Of a DNA stretch of 64,000 bases, positions 16,618-26,281 are shown one piece after another. This DNA is from Companilactobacillus bobalius (GTDB lineage: Bacteria > Bacillota > Bacilli > Lactobacillales > Lactobacillaceae), in contig NZ_LNUA01000060.1 in the NCBI RefSeq assembly GCF_009764355.1, forward strand, positions 62,001 through 126,000, written 5' to 3'. The notes beneath the pieces were generated by a model. It was not told the origin of the DNA and did no database searches. It saw nothing but the letters and a program-made list of their open reading frames with translations. The position numbers and the translations under genes were made by a program. How positions within the stretch are numbered: position 1 is the first letter of the stretch; each line of letters begins with the position of its first letter.

Positions 16618-18003
16618 TTATTCAGGATCAACTTCTAATTTTGTCATTCTTTTTGATTTCTTATCAACCTTTTGTCCATCAAAATTCCACTTATTCTTCA
16701 AGTAGAAGTATATTGGAACACCTATAGCGGTAACACTAATTCCAATAATTGTAGTAACAAATTCTGTCAACAAAGTACATACCAGAATAAATACTCCCCC
16801 TAAAATAGCAATGATAGGAATAATTGGATATAGCGGCACTTTATAAGGTCTTTCCAATTCTGGTTGAGTATGACGTAATTTAATAACTGCAATAAAAGCC
16901 ATAACATAAAATACCCAAATTACAAAAATCAGCATATTAGTAATGGCATCAAATTCACCGGTTAACATCATCAAACAAGCGATAACTAATTGAATTGCGC
17001 CAGCAGCCCATGGAATCCCCGCTTTATTTAGTTTAGCAAAGGTATCACCAAATGGTAATTTGTGTTCTTTACCCATAATATATGGAATACGCATACTTGT
17101 CATTGTATAACCGTTTAGACCACCATAAACTGAAATCAAAATTCCAATTGTAACCAATTTGCTACCCATATTACCAAAAATCATTGTAGATGCATCAGAT
17201 GCGGCGTTAAGATTACCGGCAATTTGATTAATTGGTAACACATACATAAAGACTGCATTGACAAGAACGTAAACTAACATGATAACTGCGATTCCTAAAG
17301 AAATGGCTTTTGGTAAATCTTTACGAGGATTCTTCATTTCTCCAGAAATATTACCTACATGAATCCAGCCATCATATGCAAACATAGTTGCTAACAATCC
17401 ATTTCCCATTGCTGTAATTAAATTACGATGTGGACCCGCCACAACTGGGAATAATGATAATTCAACTGGTCCCTTATGCATGAAACCAAACAATACAATC
17501 AAGGCCAATGGAATCAATTTTGCCACTAAAGAGATAGATGTAACTCGTCCTCCCACTTTAGCACTGATCCAGTTAAGTGAGGTTACTGATAAAGCACTCA
17601 AAATTGCCACTGGAACTATCCATGAATTAGAGAGTGTAAATAAATGTGTGAATTGTGTACCAAAAGCAATTGATATAGCCGCTATATTAGCAGGGAAATA
17701 AATAATAGCTTGCGCCCAACCGGCCATAAATCCCCAAAAACCACCATAACTGTGTTCAATATACTTAGTTAATCCACCCGTTTCAGGATAGGCAGCGGCC
17801 AATTCAGCTCCCGTTAAACCGGCACAAATAGTGATGAAACCTCCTAATAACCATACAAGCATAGTTAAACTGGTTGACCCCGTATAGTTAGTAACAGCTG
17901 ACGCTTTAAAAAATACTCCCGTTCCAATTACGCTCCCGGTTACAGTAGCAAAAGCGGGGAAAAAACCAATTGTTTTTTTCAATTTGGTATCTTGATCGCC
18001 CAT
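16618..18003 (-). CDS. APC-family amino acid permease (SteT-like)
   Basis: A 461-aa integral membrane transporter with ~12 helices. The N-terminal substrate motif GSVIGTGVFFKAS in helix 1 and PETGGLTKYIEHSYG after helix 2 are typical of the LAT/SteT exchanger branch. FAYDGWIHVGNISGEMKNPRKDLPKA marks the helix 6 region (quoted key part: GEMKNP). The C-terminal ~30 residues are a charged cytosolic tail. It follows the threonine deaminase gene, separated by a hairpin terminator but with no room for an obvious promoter, so it is probably expressed by partial read-through. Serine/threonine uptake is inferred from this context. Confidence 0.88.
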   Translation of the reverse strand: MGDQDTKLKKTIGFFPAFATVTGSVIGTGVFFKASAVTNYTGSTSLTMLVWLLGGFITICAGLTGAELAAAYPETGGLTKYIEHSYGGFWGFMAGWAQAIIYFPANIAAISIAFGTQFTHLFTLSNSWIVPVAILSALSVTSLNWISAKVGGRVTSISLVAKLIPLALIVLFGFMHKGPVELSLFPVVAGPHRNLITAMGNGLLATMFAYDGWIHVGNISGEMKNPRKDLPKAISLGIAVIMLVYVLVNAVFMYVLPINQIAGNLNAASDASTMIFGNMGSKLVTIGILISVYGGLNGYTMTSMRIPYIMGKEHKLPFGDTFAKLNKAGIPWAAGAIQLVIACLMMLTGEFDAITNMLIFVIWVFYVMAFIAVIKLRHTQPELERPYKVPLYPIIPIIAILGGVFILVCTLLTEFVTTIIGISVTAIGVPIYFYLKNKWNFDGQKVDKKSKRMTKLEVDPE

Positions 18004-18045
18004 AATCTTATACCTCCACGTAAAAAAAGATATTTTTTAAAAAAG

Positions 18046-18077
18046 AAAAGATGTTGCATTCAAATGCAGCATCTTTT
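18046..18077 (-). terminator. Intra-operon terminator between deaminase and permease genes
   Basis: A 15-bp stem (one G-U pair) of AAAAGATG...CATCTTTT type, followed by a T-rich tract on the minus strand. It lies 19 bp past the deaminase stop and ~40 bp before the permease start. Confidence 0.78.
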
Positions 18078-18095
18078 CAGGTTTCAAATTAATTT

Positions 18096-19124
18096 TTAAC
18101 CAATGCCTCCGTCGGCTTTAACTGGTTTCAAGAATTGATCAATAATTTGTGAAACACGATTAAGGTCAACATTACCACCAGATACCATAGCAACAGTCTT
18201 CTTATTCTTGAGCCATCTGTCATCGATCTTATGTGATTCAAGAGCTGCTACTGGAAGTGCACCAGCACCTTCTGCTACAACCTTGGTTCTCTGTAATAGA
18301 TCTTTCATGGCATGAGCAATTTCATCTTCGTTTACTAAGACGATTTCATCTACTAATTCACTAACGATTGGGAATGTGATATCTCCAGGTACAGCTACAT
18401 CTGTTCCGTCTGCCAATGTGAAATCATCATGATGCTTAGTAATTTGACCAGCTTTAACTGATGCATACATACCATGAACATTTTCTGATTGAACTCCGAC
18501 GATATGAATATTAGGATTAAATGATTTCAATGCAGTAGCCATTCCGGAAATTAATCCGCCACCACCGACAGGAATAATAACAGTATCTACATCCCAAATA
18601 TCATCAAGAATTTCCAAACCAATTGTTCCTTGTCCAGCAATAACATATTTATCATTGAATGGATCAACAATGGTCTTTCCTTCTCTTTCAGCACGTTCGA
18701 ACATCCATTGATGTGCATCATCAAAAGTTGCACCATGAATATCTACTTCAGCACCATATCCTCTTGTAGCGTCACGTTTCATTTGAGGAGCTTCATCAGG
18801 CATAACGACTGTTGTGTCAATTCCTAATAGGTGTCCTGTCAAAGCTACACCTTGAGCATGATTACCAGCTGATGCAGTAATTACTCCTCGATTCAATTCC
18901 TCCTGTGATAAATGATTAATTTTATTATTGGCACCTCTGAATTTGAACGATCCTGTTAGTTGCATATTTTCTAGTTTTAAGTAAACGTCCCCACCAACAA
19001 CATTACGGCTCAAAAACATGGATTGAACTAGAGGGGTCTTACGAGCATATTTTCCAACAATTGCCTTTGCTTCTTCAATATCATGAATATCAACAATATT
19101 ATCAATGCCTACACCTTTTAGCAT
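18096..19124 (-). CDS. tdcB: Threonine ammonia-lyase, catabolic type without ACT domain
   Basis: PLP enzyme converting threonine to 2-oxobutyrate (and serine to pyruvate) plus ammonia. PLP lysine is in SFKFRGA; the phosphate-binding loop is GGGGLISG; the substrate loop TASAGNHAQGVA is intact. At 342 aa it lacks the C-terminal ACT-like regulatory domain of biosynthetic IlvA, so isoleucine feedback is not expected. ATG 19124 with upstream TGAGGT is preferred over ATG 19142, which has no SD. It sits 48 bp after ald, in the same operon. Confidence 0.9.
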   Translation of the reverse strand: MLKGVGIDNIVDIHDIEEAKAIVGKYARKTPLVQSMFLSRNVVGGDVYLKLENMQLTGSFKFRGANNKINHLSQEELNRGVITASAGNHAQGVALTGHLLGIDTTVVMPDEAPQMKRDATRGYGAEVDIHGATFDDAHQWMFERAEREGKTIVDPFNDKYVIAGQGTIGLEILDDIWDVDTVIIPVGGGGLISGMATALKSFNPNIHIVGVQSENVHGMYASVKAGQITKHHDDFTLADGTDVAVPGDITFPIVSELVDEIVLVNEDEIAHAMKDLLQRTKVVAEGAGALPVAALESHKIDDRWLKNKKTVAMVSGGNVDLNRVSQIIDQFLKPVKADGGIG

Positions 19125-19172
19125 GATCCGTACCTCACCCATCTTTAATTTTTATCTATATTTAATCAATAT

Positions 19173-20294
19173 TTAGTTAACTGATTCTTCATCAACTGAC
19201 AATTTTGTATAAGGTAAATCAAGTGAATCTGCCAATCCTTTATTAGTTACCTTACCTTCAAAGAGGTTAACCCCTGATGCTAAAGCTTCATCTGTCTTGA
19301 TGGCTTCGTTAATACCTTTGTCAGCAATTTCTAGTAAGTAACTCAAATTACCTTTTGCCAAGGCCATTGTTGCTGTACGTGGTACTGCTCCTGGTTGATT
19401 AGGAACTGCATAATGGATAATTCCATCTTTTACAAAGATTGGATCATCAATAGTTGTTGGATGATCAATTGTTTCAACAGTTCCACCTTGATCAATAGCT
19501 ACATCAACTAGAACACTTCCTGGCTTCATTGATTTAACCATATATTCCTTAACCAACTTAGGTGGTCTTGAACCTGGAATCAAAATTGTTGAAATAAAGA
19601 TATCAGCATCTTTAATTTCCTTGGCTAAGTTTTCTTCATTTGATTTAACAACTCTGAATTTCTTACCTGCAAATTTATCTTGTAAGAACTTAATTCTTTC
19701 ATCATTCAATTCAATAATTACAACTGAGCATCCCATGTTTAAAGCTAATGTAGCAGCGTTTACAGCGGCATTACCACCACCAAAGATTACGACGTTACCA
19801 CCATCGATTCCAGGAATACCCGGTAGAAGAATTCCTTGGCCTTGATGTTGTGCCTCAAGATAATAGGCACCCATAATAACTGATCTACGGCCGGCAATTG
19901 CACTCATTGGTGCCAACAATTCCAATTTCCCATCTTTGACAATTGTTTCACCACCAATTGCAGTTGTACCAGCTTTCATCATTGCCTCAACAGTTGGCTT
20001 TGATGATGCCAAATGTTGAAATCCCCAAACAATTTTACCTTTTGAGAAATACTTATATTCTTCAGGATCAGGTTCTTTAACCTTGATGATCAATTCAGCT
20101 TTCCAGCCATCTTCATGACTAACTAATTTACCACCAGCATCGACATACTCTTCGTTTGTAAAGCCTGCCCCAATACCTGCATCTTTTTCAACAAGTACTT
20201 CATTACCAGCTTCAACCATCTTACGAACATTTTCTGGAGTTGCCGCTACACGACCTTCTCCTTCTTTTTGTTCCTTAATTACAGCGATTTGCAT
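19173..20294 (-). CDS. ald: Alanine dehydrogenase
   Basis: Interconverts alanine and pyruvate plus ammonia with NAD. The 373-aa length fits. N-terminal IKEQKEGEGRVAATPENV contains the substrate Arg/Lys region; the NAD fold is VVIFGGGNAAVNAATLALNMG. VDVAIDQGG and PNQPGAVPRTAT are conserved C-terminal motifs. ATG 20294 is preferred (GGAG 9 nt upstream); GTG 20300 is too close to the SD. First gene of ald-deaminase-permease, so the operon supplies and degrades small amino acids to 2-oxoacids. Two cre-like boxes upstream suggest CcpA control. Confidence 0.93.
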   Translation of the reverse strand: MQIAVIKEQKEGEGRVAATPENVRKMVEAGNEVLVEKDAGIGAGFTNEEYVDAGGKLVSHEDGWKAELIIKVKEPDPEEYKYFSKGKIVWGFQHLASSKPTVEAMMKAGTTAIGGETIVKDGKLELLAPMSAIAGRRSVIMGAYYLEAQHQGQGILLPGIPGIDGGNVVIFGGGNAAVNAATLALNMGCSVVIIELNDERIKFLQDKFAGKKFRVVKSNEENLAKEIKDADIFISTILIPGSRPPKLVKEYMVKSMKPGSVLVDVAIDQGGTVETIDHPTTIDDPIFVKDGIIHYAVPNQPGAVPRTATMALAKGNLSYLLEIADKGINEAIKTDEALASGVNLFEGKVTNKGLADSLDLPYTKLSVDEESVN

Positions 20295-20312
20295 ATTCAC
20301 ACTCTCCTTTTG

Positions 20313-20326
20313 TGAAAACGATAACT
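20313..20326 (-). promoter_or_regulatory. cre-like box 1 upstream of ald
   Basis: TGAAAACGATAACT on the plus strand differs from the TGWAANCGNTNWCA consensus at the last base. It lies only 19 bp from the ald start, between SD and promoter, where CcpA-HPr would act as a roadblock. Confidence 0.55.
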
Positions 20327-20343
20327 ATTTCCTTACAAGCGCA

Positions 20344-20357
20344 TGATAACGCTTACA
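20344..20357 (-). promoter_or_regulatory. cre-like box 2 upstream of ald
   Basis: TGATAACGCTTACA matches TGWAANCGNTNWCA at all but position 4. It is 31 bp (three helical turns) from cre-like box 1, on the same face of the DNA. Confidence 0.6.
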
Positions 20358-20516
20358 TTCTGGGGTATCAACCTGTTTTTTTACTTCACAAACTCAAAGA
20401 TTGTGATAACCACTGCTAAGATTGAGAAAATTTTATCAAAAAAAAATTTAATTTCACAAATTATCATATTTTTTAAAATTTTTGATTCATATATTGTTTA
20501 TATAGTGAATACAATT

Positions 20517-20533
20517 GTTCATTTTAAATGAAC
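20517..20533. repeat. Perfect 17-bp palindrome in the ald-thrS intergenic region
   Basis: GTTCATTT-T-AAATGAAC, an odd-length perfect palindrome, about 220 bp upstream of ald and 27 bp beyond the thrS terminator. The 334-bp region 20295-20628 otherwise holds the two cre-like boxes, the thrS terminator and AT-rich sequence without an obvious strong promoter. Confidence 0.55.
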
Positions 20534-20552
20534 ACTCAACACGATTTTGTCC

Positions 20553-20592
20553 AAAAAAAATACACTCAATCATTTTCATGATTGAATGTATT
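20553..20592 (-). terminator. Terminator of thrS
   Basis: Perfect 15-bp stem (20559-20573 with 20578-20592), TTTC/GAAA tetraloop, followed by an eight-T run on the minus strand. Confidence 0.9.
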
Positions 20593-20628
20593 TAATTTTT
20601 AAAATGTTATTTTGCTAAAGGATATTAA

Positions 20629-22599
20629 TTAATTCTTGTCAGCAGATTTATCAGTAACATCTTTACGACTAAAGTTAGCAATATCAGCAACAACTGAACT
20701 TACGAACATCTTAGCATTTTCTGAAGCTGAATCATCTTCACCATATTTTCTTACAGAAACAGTGGCGTTCTTAGCTTCTTCATCACCAATAACTACTGTA
20801 TATGGTATCTTCATTGTTTGAGAATCACGAATCTTGTAACCCATCTTTTCGTCACGGTCATCGATTTCAGCACGGATATTCTTAGCACGTAATTCTGAAA
20901 GAACTTCGTTAGCATATTCTGTATGAAGTTTTTGGTTAACAGGGATAATACGTACTTGTGTAGGAGCCAACCATGTTGGGAAAGCACCCTTGTAAATTTC
21001 AATTAGATAAGCAATGAATCTTTCCATAGTTGAAACAATACCACGGTGAATCATAACTGGTCTGTGATCTTCACCATCTGAACCAACATATGTTAGTTGG
21101 AACTTCTCTGGTTGCATGAAGTCTAATTGAATTGTTGACAATGTTTCTTCATTACCAAGAGCTGTCTTTGTTTGTACATCAAGCTTTGGACCATAGAATG
21201 CAGCTTCACCTTCAGCTTCATAGTACTTCAAGCCAAGATCATCCATAGCAGCCTTAAGCATTGATTGTGATCTGTTCCACATTTCATCATCATCGAAGTA
21301 CTTCTCTGTATTAGCAGGGTCACGATAACTTAGACGGAATGTGTAATCATTGATATCAAAGTCTTTGTAAACTTCAACCATCAATTGTAGTGTACGTTTG
21401 AATTCTTCTTGGATTTGGTCAAGAGCAACGAATGTGTGACCATCATTTAGAGTCATTTCACGAACACGTTGTAAGCCTGACAAAGCACCAGATTTTTCAT
21501 ATCTGTGCATCATACCAAGTTCAGCAATACGAAGTGGTAGATCCCTGTATGAACGGTTGTGATGCTTGTAAATTTGAATATGTGAAGGACAGTTCATTGG
21601 ACGTAGTTCAAGCATTTCGCCATCACCCATATCCATTGGTGGGAACATGTCTTCACGGTAATGTGCCCAGTGACCTGAAGTCTTATAAGCATTTAAGTTC
21701 ATAAGAATAGGTGTGTAAACGTGTTGGTAACCCCAAGCAACTTCCTTATCAACAATATATCTTTCGATGACACGACGGATTGTAGCACCATTTGGCATCC
21801 AGTATGGAAGACCAGCACCAACTTCTGGGTCAACGAAGAACAAGTCTAAATCACGGCCAATTGTTCTGTGATCACGTTCTTTGATTTCGGCACGACGTTT
21901 AAGGTCAGCTTCTAGTCCATCTTCCTTGTAGAAGGCTGTAGCATAAATTCTTTGAAGCATTGGGTTACTTGACTTACCTTGCCAATAAGCACCAGCAACT
22001 GAAAGTAATTCAAAGTGTTTCAAAGCCTTTAGATTTGTAAGTACAGCATCATAACCAAAGTCAACAAATCCATCTAATGTGTAAACAGGGATTTGAACAG
22101 ATTCAATAGCACTGATCAATGAAGATTTGTATGGATCATCTTTGAACATTTCAACAAGCTTGTCTTTATCCATCATAGATCTTTCAATCTTGTCGTTGTT
22201 CTTGATAATCTTGTTCATCAAAGCTTTGATTTCTTTCAATTCATCAACACTGATTTGTCCTTCTTTGCTGTCAGTATCAACATAGAAACCATCATCGTTT
22301 GCTTGTTTTTCACCGAAGTGAAGATCCTTCTTGAAACTCTTAGCAGCAGCACTGAATACCAAAGCTGCAGTATTTCTCAAGACCTTTAGAGCATCTTCCT
22401 TATCTTCTCCAGAGATAATTTCGATTTTAGCATCTTGTTTGATAGGACGTTCAAGATCAACTAAAGTATCATTAAGCTTACCAGCAACAGCTTTCTTACC
22501 CAATGATGTGCTAATTGATTTAGCAACATCTAAAGTAGTTGTGCCTTCGTCAAACTCCTTAACTGAATCGTCTGGGAATGTTAACTTGATTTTTGACAT
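20629..22599 (-). CDS. thrS: Threonyl-tRNA synthetase
   Basis: Class II synthetase of 656 aa charging tRNA-Thr. Domains in order: TGS (1-~62), editing domain (about 63-240; note [13 protein letters not shown]), catalytic core with motif 2 [21 protein letters not shown] and zinc ligands Cys in MNCPSH plus His, motif 3 [15 protein letters not shown], and a C-terminal anticodon-binding domain (~550-640). A T-box leader controls it. The editing domain HxxxH signature looks altered: HFGEKQ stands where many ThrRS have HxxGH-like residues. Confidence 0.97.
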   Translation of the reverse strand: MSKIKLTFPDDSVKEFDEGTTTLDVAKSISTSLGKKAVAGKLNDTLVDLERPIKQDAKIEIISGEDKEDALKVLRNTAALVFSAAAKSFKKDLHFGEKQANDDGFYVDTDSKEGQISVDELKEIKALMNKIIKNNDKIERSMMDKDKLVEMFKDDPYKSSLISAIESVQIPVYTLDGFVDFGYDAVLTNLKALKHFELLSVAGAYWQGKSSNPMLQRIYATAFYKEDGLEADLKRRAEIKERDHRTIGRDLDLFFVDPEVGAGLPYWMPNGATIRRVIERYIVDKEVAWGYQHVYTPILMNLNAYKTSGHWAHYREDMFPPMDMGDGEMLELRPMNCPSHIQIYKHHNRSYRDLPLRIAELGMMHRYEKSGALSGLQRVREMTLNDGHTFVALDQIQEEFKRTLQLMVEVYKDFDINDYTFRLSYRDPANTEKYFDDDEMWNRSQSMLKAAMDDLGLKYYEAEGEAAFYGPKLDVQTKTALGNEETLSTIQLDFMQPEKFQLTYVGSDGEDHRPVMIHRGIVSTMERFIAYLIEIYKGAFPTWLAPTQVRIIPVNQKLHTEYANEVLSELRAKNIRAEIDDRDEKMGYKIRDSQTMKIPYTVVIGDEEAKNATVSVRKYGEDDSASENAKMFVSSVVADIANFSRKDVTDKSADKN

Positions 22600-22629
22600 A
22601 TACTTTTCCTCCTAATATTTAGATAACAA

Positions 22630-22880
22630 AAAATGCGTCTCTGAAGTATAGACATATCCTAAGACATGTACATACTTCAGGGACGCATTTCTACGCGGTT
22701 CCACCCACTTTAAAACTGTATAACAAATAAACAGTTTTCACTCTATGGTTATAAAGTAACCGGCAATTATACAGTTTTATGTGAAAGTGGTAACTCCAGT
22801 AATGGGTAAGCTTCCAGTGACCGTACCCTCCCTGAATAGAACCGAAGTGTTATCTTTCATGGCTTTATTGAAACATTAAT
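22630..22880 (-). promoter_or_regulatory. T-box riboswitch leader of thrS
   Basis: The minus strand carries the invariant T-box GGGTGGAACCGCG (plus 22694-22706), directly before a very long terminator hairpin (plus 22630-22690) with a T-run. Upstream is a stem I region with AGGGAGGGTACGG. A threonine codon ACC followed by A (plus 22789-22791) is a good specifier candidate. Uncharged tRNA-Thr would favour antitermination. The 297-bp space between dnaI and thrS is filled by this leader. Confidence 0.94.
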
Positions 22881-22896
22881 TTTTAGATAATGCAAG

Positions 22897-23805
22897 CTAT
22901 TTTTTAAATCTTCTATTTTCGCCGGTCACAATTACTTCTCGAGATAAATATTTAACTCGTTCCATAATACGCTTAGCCTTAACAGGTTCTTCTTCTCCAC
23001 GTTGGTTTACAGCTAGATGTTGTTCTAATTCTTTCATCGAAAAATTAGATGAAAAGAACGTTGGTAAATTCTCTTGCATTCGATATTGTAAAATAACACC
23101 TAATACTTCATCACGAATCCAACTAGACATCGTATCAGCTCCAATATCATCCAACATCAGAATATCGGCACCTTTAATTTTATTAACTTTTGCCAACACA
23201 TTATTTTGACCAATAGAATCCTTCATTTCAACTGCAAAGGTTGGAAAATGCATTAAGGTCGTATGAACATCATGTTTAAAGAGTTCATTAGCAATGGCTC
23301 CTAAAAGATATGTTTTACCTACTCCAAAATCACCGGCCAAATATAGGCCAGGTGTAAAACTATCTTGATGTAAATAATTATCAATGAAATCCAAGGCTTT
23401 GGCTAGAGCATCTTGTCTACCTTCGCCATCGTAATCATCCAACTTGGCACGACGAATATCTGGAGCCATATCCATTAAAACAAACCCTGATTCGTACTGA
23501 CTTCGCTTCTCTCGGTTTTGAGTACGCTCATTAGGATAATAGGCCACTTCAATATTATGATTGTTAACAATCAATTTAGGATAATATCCACGTGTCAATT
23601 CACTCGTATGTCGCTTGTTATTATAAAATTCATAAATGCTAGCTGCACTAGTAGAGATTGCATTAGGATTGATTCTATCGCTATTCTCCTTCAAAAATCT
23701 CTGCACATCGGGATCGTTCAAAGCACTATTAAGAAGACGGCGATAGTCCTCCGTCAAATTCTTTGAATTCAAATATTCTGCTAATCTACTACCTAAATTT
23801 TCCAT
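22897..23805 (-). CDS. dnaI: Primosomal protein DnaI (helicase loader)
   Basis: AAA+ ATPase of 302 aa that loads the replicative helicase DnaC with DnaB and DnaD. N-terminal helicase-binding part (1-~120), then Walker A GDFGVGKTYLL (about 160), Walker B ILMLDDIGAD and the sensor-type SSNFSMKEL. It lies 2 bp after dnaB. In this order (dnaB-dnaI-thrS) it is standard for Bacillales/Lactobacillales. Confidence 0.94.
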   Translation of the reverse strand: MENLGSRLAEYLNSKNLTEDYRRLLNSALNDPDVQRFLKENSDRINPNAISTSAASIYEFYNNKRHTSELTRGYYPKLIVNNHNIEVAYYPNERTQNREKRSQYESGFVLMDMAPDIRRAKLDDYDGEGRQDALAKALDFIDNYLHQDSFTPGLYLAGDFGVGKTYLLGAIANELFKHDVHTTLMHFPTFAVEMKDSIGQNNVLAKVNKIKGADILMLDDIGADTMSSWIRDEVLGVILQYRMQENLPTFFSSNFSMKELEQHLAVNQRGEEEPVKAKRIMERVKYLSREVIVTGENRRFKK

Positions 23806-23807
23806 AC

Positions 23808-25181
23808 TTAATTATCCTTATTTCTTAATCTCTTCAAACGATTCTGAAGATCATCCTGTTCATTTTTTTGATTCTTTTGTGCAGGAACCTTAGCCTTCAC
23901 TTTGCTCCAGTCAGTTGCTTGTTCAACTTTACGATTCTTATTGTTATAACGACGTTTAGGATTACGACTCTTAGTTTGAAAATCATTAATTCGTTTCAGA
24001 GCCTGTTCCGGCGTCTTGACATCATTTTGCTGCCAATCATTAGCCATAGTTTCCATTAATGGCAAAGTCAAAGTAGGTGAAGTTTGCAAAATATAGTACA
24101 CCATAATATTTAATACAGCTGGAGACAAGTAGGTTTTTGTCGCCATATTTCTCAATGCATTGGTTTCCACTGTACCAGTAAAGCCACCACTTTTTTGCTT
24201 TTGAGCAGCCAAAAAATCAGCCGGACGCAGTGAACGAGCCTGTTTCAACAACAATTGATCAGCCCGATTTAATTGCCCATCAGTCTGCTCAGTTGGTTCA
24301 GATTCCGTGTTAGCTTGCTGCTTAACTGAGATATTAGCGTTCTTTTCAAAACGGTCTTGTACCGCCTTTTTCAGACGTGCAGGATCAATTTTATTATTGA
24401 CAATATCACAAGTCTTACCAATCAAATCAATCAACGTAATCTCGTCTAAACCATAAAACGCATGAAGATTTAAAATCAATTCCTGATTCTCTAACAAATT
24501 ATCAGGATGAATTCTAAATAATTGTTGGATACGATCCGAAATTAACTCCCAATCTAATTGGGGAATCTCTTCTTCATTCAACGACGGCTTTTTATTATCT
24601 GTATTATTTACTTTAAAACTATCTTGAGTATTCTTTACTTCTGTTGGCGTATTGATCAAATCACTATTGCTTAACTGGAAGACTTCCAAAAAATCTTTCG
24701 TTATCTCATGTGAATTTTGCAAGATCAAATCTGAATGCGCATATTTATCGGCCAATAAATGATATTTACTCTCACCAACTTGCTCATAAAGAAAAATACT
24801 CATCAAGTCATCTTTAAAAAACTCATCTGGTGATAAGGGTTCAAAAAGTTGATAGATATAATAAGGTCCTAAACTATCTTTCTTTTGATAGGTCCTAATT
24901 AAGCCTAGAGCCTCCGTCTTGATTCGTGCTTCATAAAATCGTTTCAAATCAATACCAAGTAAACTCATCAATTCAGCATGGCTTTTTCTTTGTGTGACGA
25001 CCTCTTTATTAGGTAATTTTTCCCACAGCAGCAAGTACAAACTGAAAGCCTCAGTACCTAAAATGGGCAAGTATAAGTCAGTCAAAACATGACGATCATC
25101 ATCATTCAAATGACCACTTGGCAAACACCAATAACCTACTAAAGGTGTAAATTTATCTGATTCAAAATTACTCACGGACAC
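23808..25181 (-). CDS. dnaB: Replication initiation/membrane attachment protein DnaB
   Basis: Gram-positive DnaB (not the helicase) of 457 aa, which works with DnaD and DnaI in primosome assembly. The N-terminal winged-helix region (about 20-150) and the second DnaD-like helical domain (about 300-400; LSPAVLNIMVYYILQ) are visible. They are separated by a polar linker, and the C-terminus is basic. Start GTG 25181 (SD GGGGAG) or GTG 25175. It forms a unit with nrdR, 11 bp upstream, and dnaI. Confidence 0.92.
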   Translation of the reverse strand: MSVSNFESDKFTPLVGYWCLPSGHLNDDDRHVLTDLYLPILGTEAFSLYLLLWEKLPNKEVVTQRKSHAELMSLLGIDLKRFYEARIKTEALGLIRTYQKKDSLGPYYIYQLFEPLSPDEFFKDDLMSIFLYEQVGESKYHLLADKYAHSDLILQNSHEITKDFLEVFQLSNSDLINTPTEVKNTQDSFKVNNTDNKKPSLNEEEIPQLDWELISDRIQQLFRIHPDNLLENQELILNLHAFYGLDEITLIDLIGKTCDIVNNKIDPARLKKAVQDRFEKNANISVKQQANTESEPTEQTDGQLNRADQLLLKQARSLRPADFLAAQKQKSGGFTGTVETNALRNMATKTYLSPAVLNIMVYYILQTSPTLTLPLMETMANDWQQNDVKTPEQALKRINDFQTKSRNPKRRYNNKNRKVEQATDWSKVKAKVPAQKNQKNEQDDLQNRLKRLRNKDN

Positions 25182-25192
25182 TAATACTCCCC

Positions 25193-25666
25193 TTACTTCT
25201 TATCAATTTTTTTACCGTTAGACATCATTTCTTGGACTTCTTCCATGAATCCATTCATATCTTTAAATTCACGATAAACACTGGCAAAACGAATATAAGT
25301 TACGTCATCTACTTTGGATAGAATTCTCATAACATGTTCACCAATTAATTGTGAGCGAACTTCACTTTCACCAGTTGATCTAATTTCGTTTTCTACTTTA
25401 TCGACGATACTATTCATTTGATCCATTGTTACAGGACGTTTTTCAGCAGCACGAACTAATCCACGTAATAACTTTTCACGGCTGAATTCCTCTCTGTTGC
25501 CATTCTTTTTGATAACCAACAATGGCGATTTTTCCAATCTTTCAAACGTTGTGAATCGCGTTCCACAGTATTCACATTCACGTCTTCTTCTAATGGCGCG
25601 TCCTTCATCACTGGGACGACTGTCAATAACTTTTGATGAATCATGATGACAATGCGGACAAATCAA
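25193..25666 (-). CDS. nrdR: Transcriptional repressor NrdR
   Basis: Represses ribonucleotide reductase genes according to ATP/dATP levels. The 157-aa length is standard. Zinc ribbon CPHC ... [13 protein letters not shown] (residues 3-37), then an ATP-cone (about 46-136; [18 protein letters not shown]). Located between coaE and dnaB as in related genomes. Confidence 0.97.
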   Translation of the reverse strand: MICPHCHHDSSKVIDSRPSDEGRAIRRRRECEYCGTRFTTFERLEKSPLLVIKKNGNREEFSREKLLRGLVRAAEKRPVTMDQMNSIVDKVENEIRSTGESEVRSQLIGEHVMRILSKVDDVTYIRFASVYREFKDMNGFMEEVQEMMSNGKKIDKK

Positions 25667-25687
25667 AATTCCAGCCTCTTTTCCAAA

Positions 25688-26281
25688 TTAAAGTTGTGGT
25701 ATTAACCGACTAAACTCATCCTGAAGATGTGCTAAATCTTCCGAATTATCAATCACAAAGTCAGCACGCTCTTTTTTCTCGTACATCGACATCTGTGAAT
25801 TGATCTGTTCCAAAGCAACTTCTTTACTTAAAGCATTACGTCTCATCAATCGATGCAATTGGATTTGTGGTTCGACATAGACACTGATCACACCATCAAA
25901 GTAATTCTGATAATTGCCTTCAAACAGTAATGGTATTTCAAAAATAGAGATTGTTTTATCTGTTGATCTTTTAACTTCAGCAACCGTTTGTAAAATTTCT
26001 TTTTTTATCAAAGGTCTCGTTATTTTATCCAATTTATCTAATTCATCCCTATCGCCAAAAACAATAGAACTCAACTTTCGACGATTAAGATTACCATCCG
26101 GCAATAAAATTTGTTCACCGAATTGTTGGGTAATTTGCTTTAAGCCTACAGTTCCGACCTTAACCACATCTCGAGCAACATAATCGGCATCGTATACAAT
26201 GAATTTATTATGTCTAAATAAATTTAAAACGGTTGATTTACCGGAGGCAATTCCTCCAGTCAAACCATAAATCTTACTCAT
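25688..26281 (-). CDS. coaE: Dephospho-CoA kinase
   Basis: Last step of coenzyme A synthesis: phosphorylates dephospho-CoA at the 3'-OH. The product is 197 aa from ATG 26281, which overlaps the mutM end by 4 bp and follows AGGT. A start at 26305 would add eight residues from mutM. P-loop GLTGGIASGKST, DADYVARD, and FEIPLLFEGNYQNYFD are conserved. Confidence 0.96.
   Translation of the reverse strand: MSKIYGLTGGIASGKSTVLNLFRHNKFIVYDADYVARDVVKVGTVGLKQITQQFGEQILLPDGNLNRRKLSSIVFGDRDELDKLDKITRPLIKKEILQTVAEVKRSTDKTISIFEIPLLFEGNYQNYFDGVISVYVEPQIQLHRLMRRNALSKEVALEQINSQMSMYEKKERADFVIDNSEDLAHLQDEFSRLIPQL

Noticed and set aside
16618..20294. ald-deaminase-permease as recently acquired DNA
   Set aside because: Codon use, SD quality and AT content look like the neighbours; no transposase, att site or tRNA junction is present.
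20343..20531. 62-codon plus-strand open frame in the ald-thrS spacer
   Set aside because: Low-complexity Ile/Phe/Lys composition expected from AT-rich DNA, no SD; overlaps cre-like boxes.
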